Positions 7,075 to 8,172 of a stretch of DNA of 8,172 bases are shown here, one piece after another. The position numbers and the translations under genes were made by a program. Below the pieces are notes generated by a model, which did no database searches, was not told the DNA's origin, and saw only the letters and a program-made list of their open reading frames with translations. Numbering within the stretch: the first letter of the stretch is position 1; every line of letters starts with the position of its first letter. This DNA comes from Bdellovibrionales bacterium (GTDB taxonomy: Bacteria; Bdellovibrionota; Bacteriovoracia; Bacteriovoracales; Bacteriovoracaceae): positions 1-8,172 of the forward strand of contig DAOVTR010000058.1 of NCBI GenBank assembly GCA_030633015.1, given 5' to 3'.

Positions 7075-7080
7075 AGAGGA
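7075..7080 (+). promoter_or_regulatory. Ribosome binding site of the rightward gene
   Basis: AGAGGA lies 6 nt upstream of the ATG at 7087, at good spacing. It fixes this start and contrasts with the absence of any such site before the divergent ATG at 7035. Confidence 0.75.
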
Positions 7081-7086
7081 TCATTT

Positions 7087-8106
7087 ATGATTTCATTCTG
7101 CACTACGTGTCATAATAGACTTTGGCAGCTTAAGCAGACTCTACCCCACAACCTTAAAATGGCCCAGAAATTTAATGCTGAAATTTGTCTTTTAAATTAT
7201 GGAAGCAATGACAATTTAGATGAATGGATAAAAAAAAACTATAGAATTGAAATAAATAATAATTTACTTAGATACTCTAAGACGTCCTCTGAATTTTTCA
7301 ATGCACCCCATGCCAAGAATATATCTCATTTATTAGCAACCAAAAATATTCTTTTTAACTTAGATGCTGATAATTATATCACTGACAATATAAAAAAAAT
7401 CATTCAACTTTTTGAACAAAACAATCATTTAATTATTCATAATTGGTCCGGCTCATACACTGATGGTACATACGGCAGAATAATTATTAATGGAAAAAAC
7501 TTTAAAATGATTGGCGGATATGATGAAAACATCCCAGGAATGACTTACCAAGATTCGGACCTAATCAGCAGATCAATTCGATTTGGCATGACATATCTTT
7601 TACTCCCATATCGAAGCTCAATCAGTCCTGTTTACAACACGGCTGATCAAAAGTTTATTAACATTAAACATTACAAACAAAAAGAGTTAATAGAACAAAC
7701 AAATAAAAAACAATTTATAAAAAACTGCAAATGGGGTTCCATCCAAGCAAACTTTAAAAATATATTTGGAAAATCAACATGCATATCAAATTTCAAATAT
7801 AAAATCCAAACTGGAATCAGATCAAAAAAAAGAATCTTACCTAGTTTTACAAGTGCTTTAAATTTTCAGCTAAATATTTTTATTGCAAAGGCAATATCAC
7901 TTATACAAAAGATGATGCTTCTTATACAAAAGCTTACAAACCCCCTGGTTGAACTAATATCATCAATATTAAATTTCTTATATTACCTAATCGGAGCCAG
8001 TATCAACCTCGTAATCTGGAGAATACTAAATGTACTATATAACATGTTTCTTTATAAGGTTATTTATAGATCAAAGCGAGTCTGGAAACGTTGGTTTTGC
8101 AATTAA
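7087..8106 (+). CDS. GT-A family glycosyltransferase with hydrophobic C-terminal region
   Basis: This 339-residue protein begins directly with the first strand of a GT-A fold, FCTTCHNRLWQLKQTLPHNL (4-23). It continues with LLNYGSNDNLDEW (35-47), a DxD-type motif in LFNLDADNYI (89-98, D93 and D95), IGGYDE (142-147) and YQDSDLISR (154-162); the last resembles the acidic region that supplies the catalytic base in inverting glycosyltransferases. It probably transfers a sugar from a nucleotide donor; donor and acceptor are unknown. Residues about 258-327 are rich in Leu, Ile, Phe and Tyr: first an amphipathic stretch with a 7-residue repeat (LIQK twice), then about 22 largely uncharged residues (290-311) that could be a membrane segment, ending in a basic tail RSKRVWKRW (328-336). 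Attachment to the inner face of the membrane is therefore likely. The gene is transcribed away from the operon and has a good ribosome site. Confidence 0.88.
   Translation: MISFCTTCHNRLWQLKQTLPHNLKMAQKFNAEICLLNYGSNDNLDEWIKKNYRIEINNNLLRYSKTSSEFFNAPHAKNISHLLATKNILFNLDADNYITDNIKKIIQLFEQNNHLIIHNWSGSYTDGTYGRIIINGKNFKMIGGYDENIPGMTYQDSDLISRSIRFGMTYLLLPYRSSISPVYNTADQKFINIKHYKQKELIEQTNKKQFIKNCKWGSIQANFKNIFGKSTCISNFKYKIQTGIRSKKRILPSFTSALNFQLNIFIAKAISLIQKMMLLIQKLTNPLVELISSILNFLYYLIGASINLVIWRILNVLYNMFLYKVIYRSKRVWKRWFCN
7900..7932 (+). repeat. Short in-frame direct repeat inside the glycosyltransferase gene
   Basis: CTTATACAAAAG occurs at 7900-7911 and again at 7921-7932, a 21-nt period that keeps the frame and repeats Leu-Ile-Gln-Lys with heptad spacing in the amphipathic C-terminal region. 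It looks like a small internal duplication. Confidence 0.6.
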
Positions 8107-8172
8107 TAAAAAGATTTAATACCTAAAAAAATGAACAAACCAAAGAACAAAAAATTGCGACCCCCATAATTA

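Larger units (their letters stand above)
7036..7086. promoter_or_regulatory. Divergent intergenic region
   Basis: This is the only divergent junction in the window. Its 51 bases separate the start of the leftward unit from the start of the rightward glycosyltransferase gene. It is very AT-rich and carries overlapping promoter candidates for both directions, so the two transcripts may compete or be controlled together. No clear inverted-repeat operator is visible. Confidence 0.6.

Noticed and set aside
8131..8169. Short 12-codon open frame after the rightward glycosyltransferase gene
   Set aside because: Too short, with no ribosome site and no conserved feature. Chance in AT-rich DNA.
8107..8172. 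Possible terminator after the rightward gene
   Set aside because: I could find no stem-loop followed by a T-run; the terminator, if any, lies beyond the window.
1..8172. Prophage or phage genome segment
   Set aside because: Some of these families occur in marine phages, but there are no structural, packaging, replication or integrase genes in the window to support it.

Overview
This is an AT-rich window (roughly 30% GC by eye) densely packed with bacterial-type genes in the standard code. TGA is used as a stop, genes have Shine-Dalgarno-like sites, and several genes overlap by 4 to 55 nt. No rRNA, tRNA, transposase or CRISPR array was found. The gene families (twitch-type radical SAM proteins, 'FISY...DGDN' glycosyltransferase-like proteins and GT-A glycosyltransferases) are ones I associate with variable surface-polysaccharide islands of low-GC, often aquatic, bacteria and sometimes with their phages. 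The sequence does not fix the species, and I do not claim one.

Layout. From about 7035 down to the left edge there is one leftward polycistronic unit of seven genes, in transcription order: a 107-aa orphan protein (7035-6712); two tandem paralogous glycosyltransferase-like proteins (6715-5945 and 5948-5013); a radical SAM protein with a GNYGDP motif in place of GGEP (5056-3929); a radical SAM protein with a cysteine-rich twitch-like region ahead of its radical SAM domain (3983-2538); a 634-aa fusion of radical SAM, cysteine-rich auxiliary-cluster region and methyltransferase-like domain (2545-641); and, after a 36-nt gap, the N-terminal two hundred residues of a B12-binding-type radical SAM protein (604 to beyond position 1), which starts with GTG. 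On the other side of a 51-nt divergent intergenic region, a rightward gene (7087-8106) encodes a GT-A fold glycosyltransferase with a hydrophobic, probably membrane-associated C-terminus. The last 66 bases hold no gene or terminator that I can see.

How the parts may work together. Three radical SAM proteins with extra cysteine clusters, one probable cobalamin-dependent radical SAM protein, one methyltransferase-like domain and three glycosyltransferase-like proteins sit in or next to one tightly coupled unit. The economical reading is a pathway that builds and chemically tailors an unusual glycan or glycoconjugate, with radical methylation, epimerisation, deoxygenation or similar C-H chemistry on sugars or an attached group. 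This is inference: no substrate can be read from the sequence, and a modified-peptide pathway is not excluded. The leftward promoter candidate lies so close to the first ATG that the mRNA may be leaderless.
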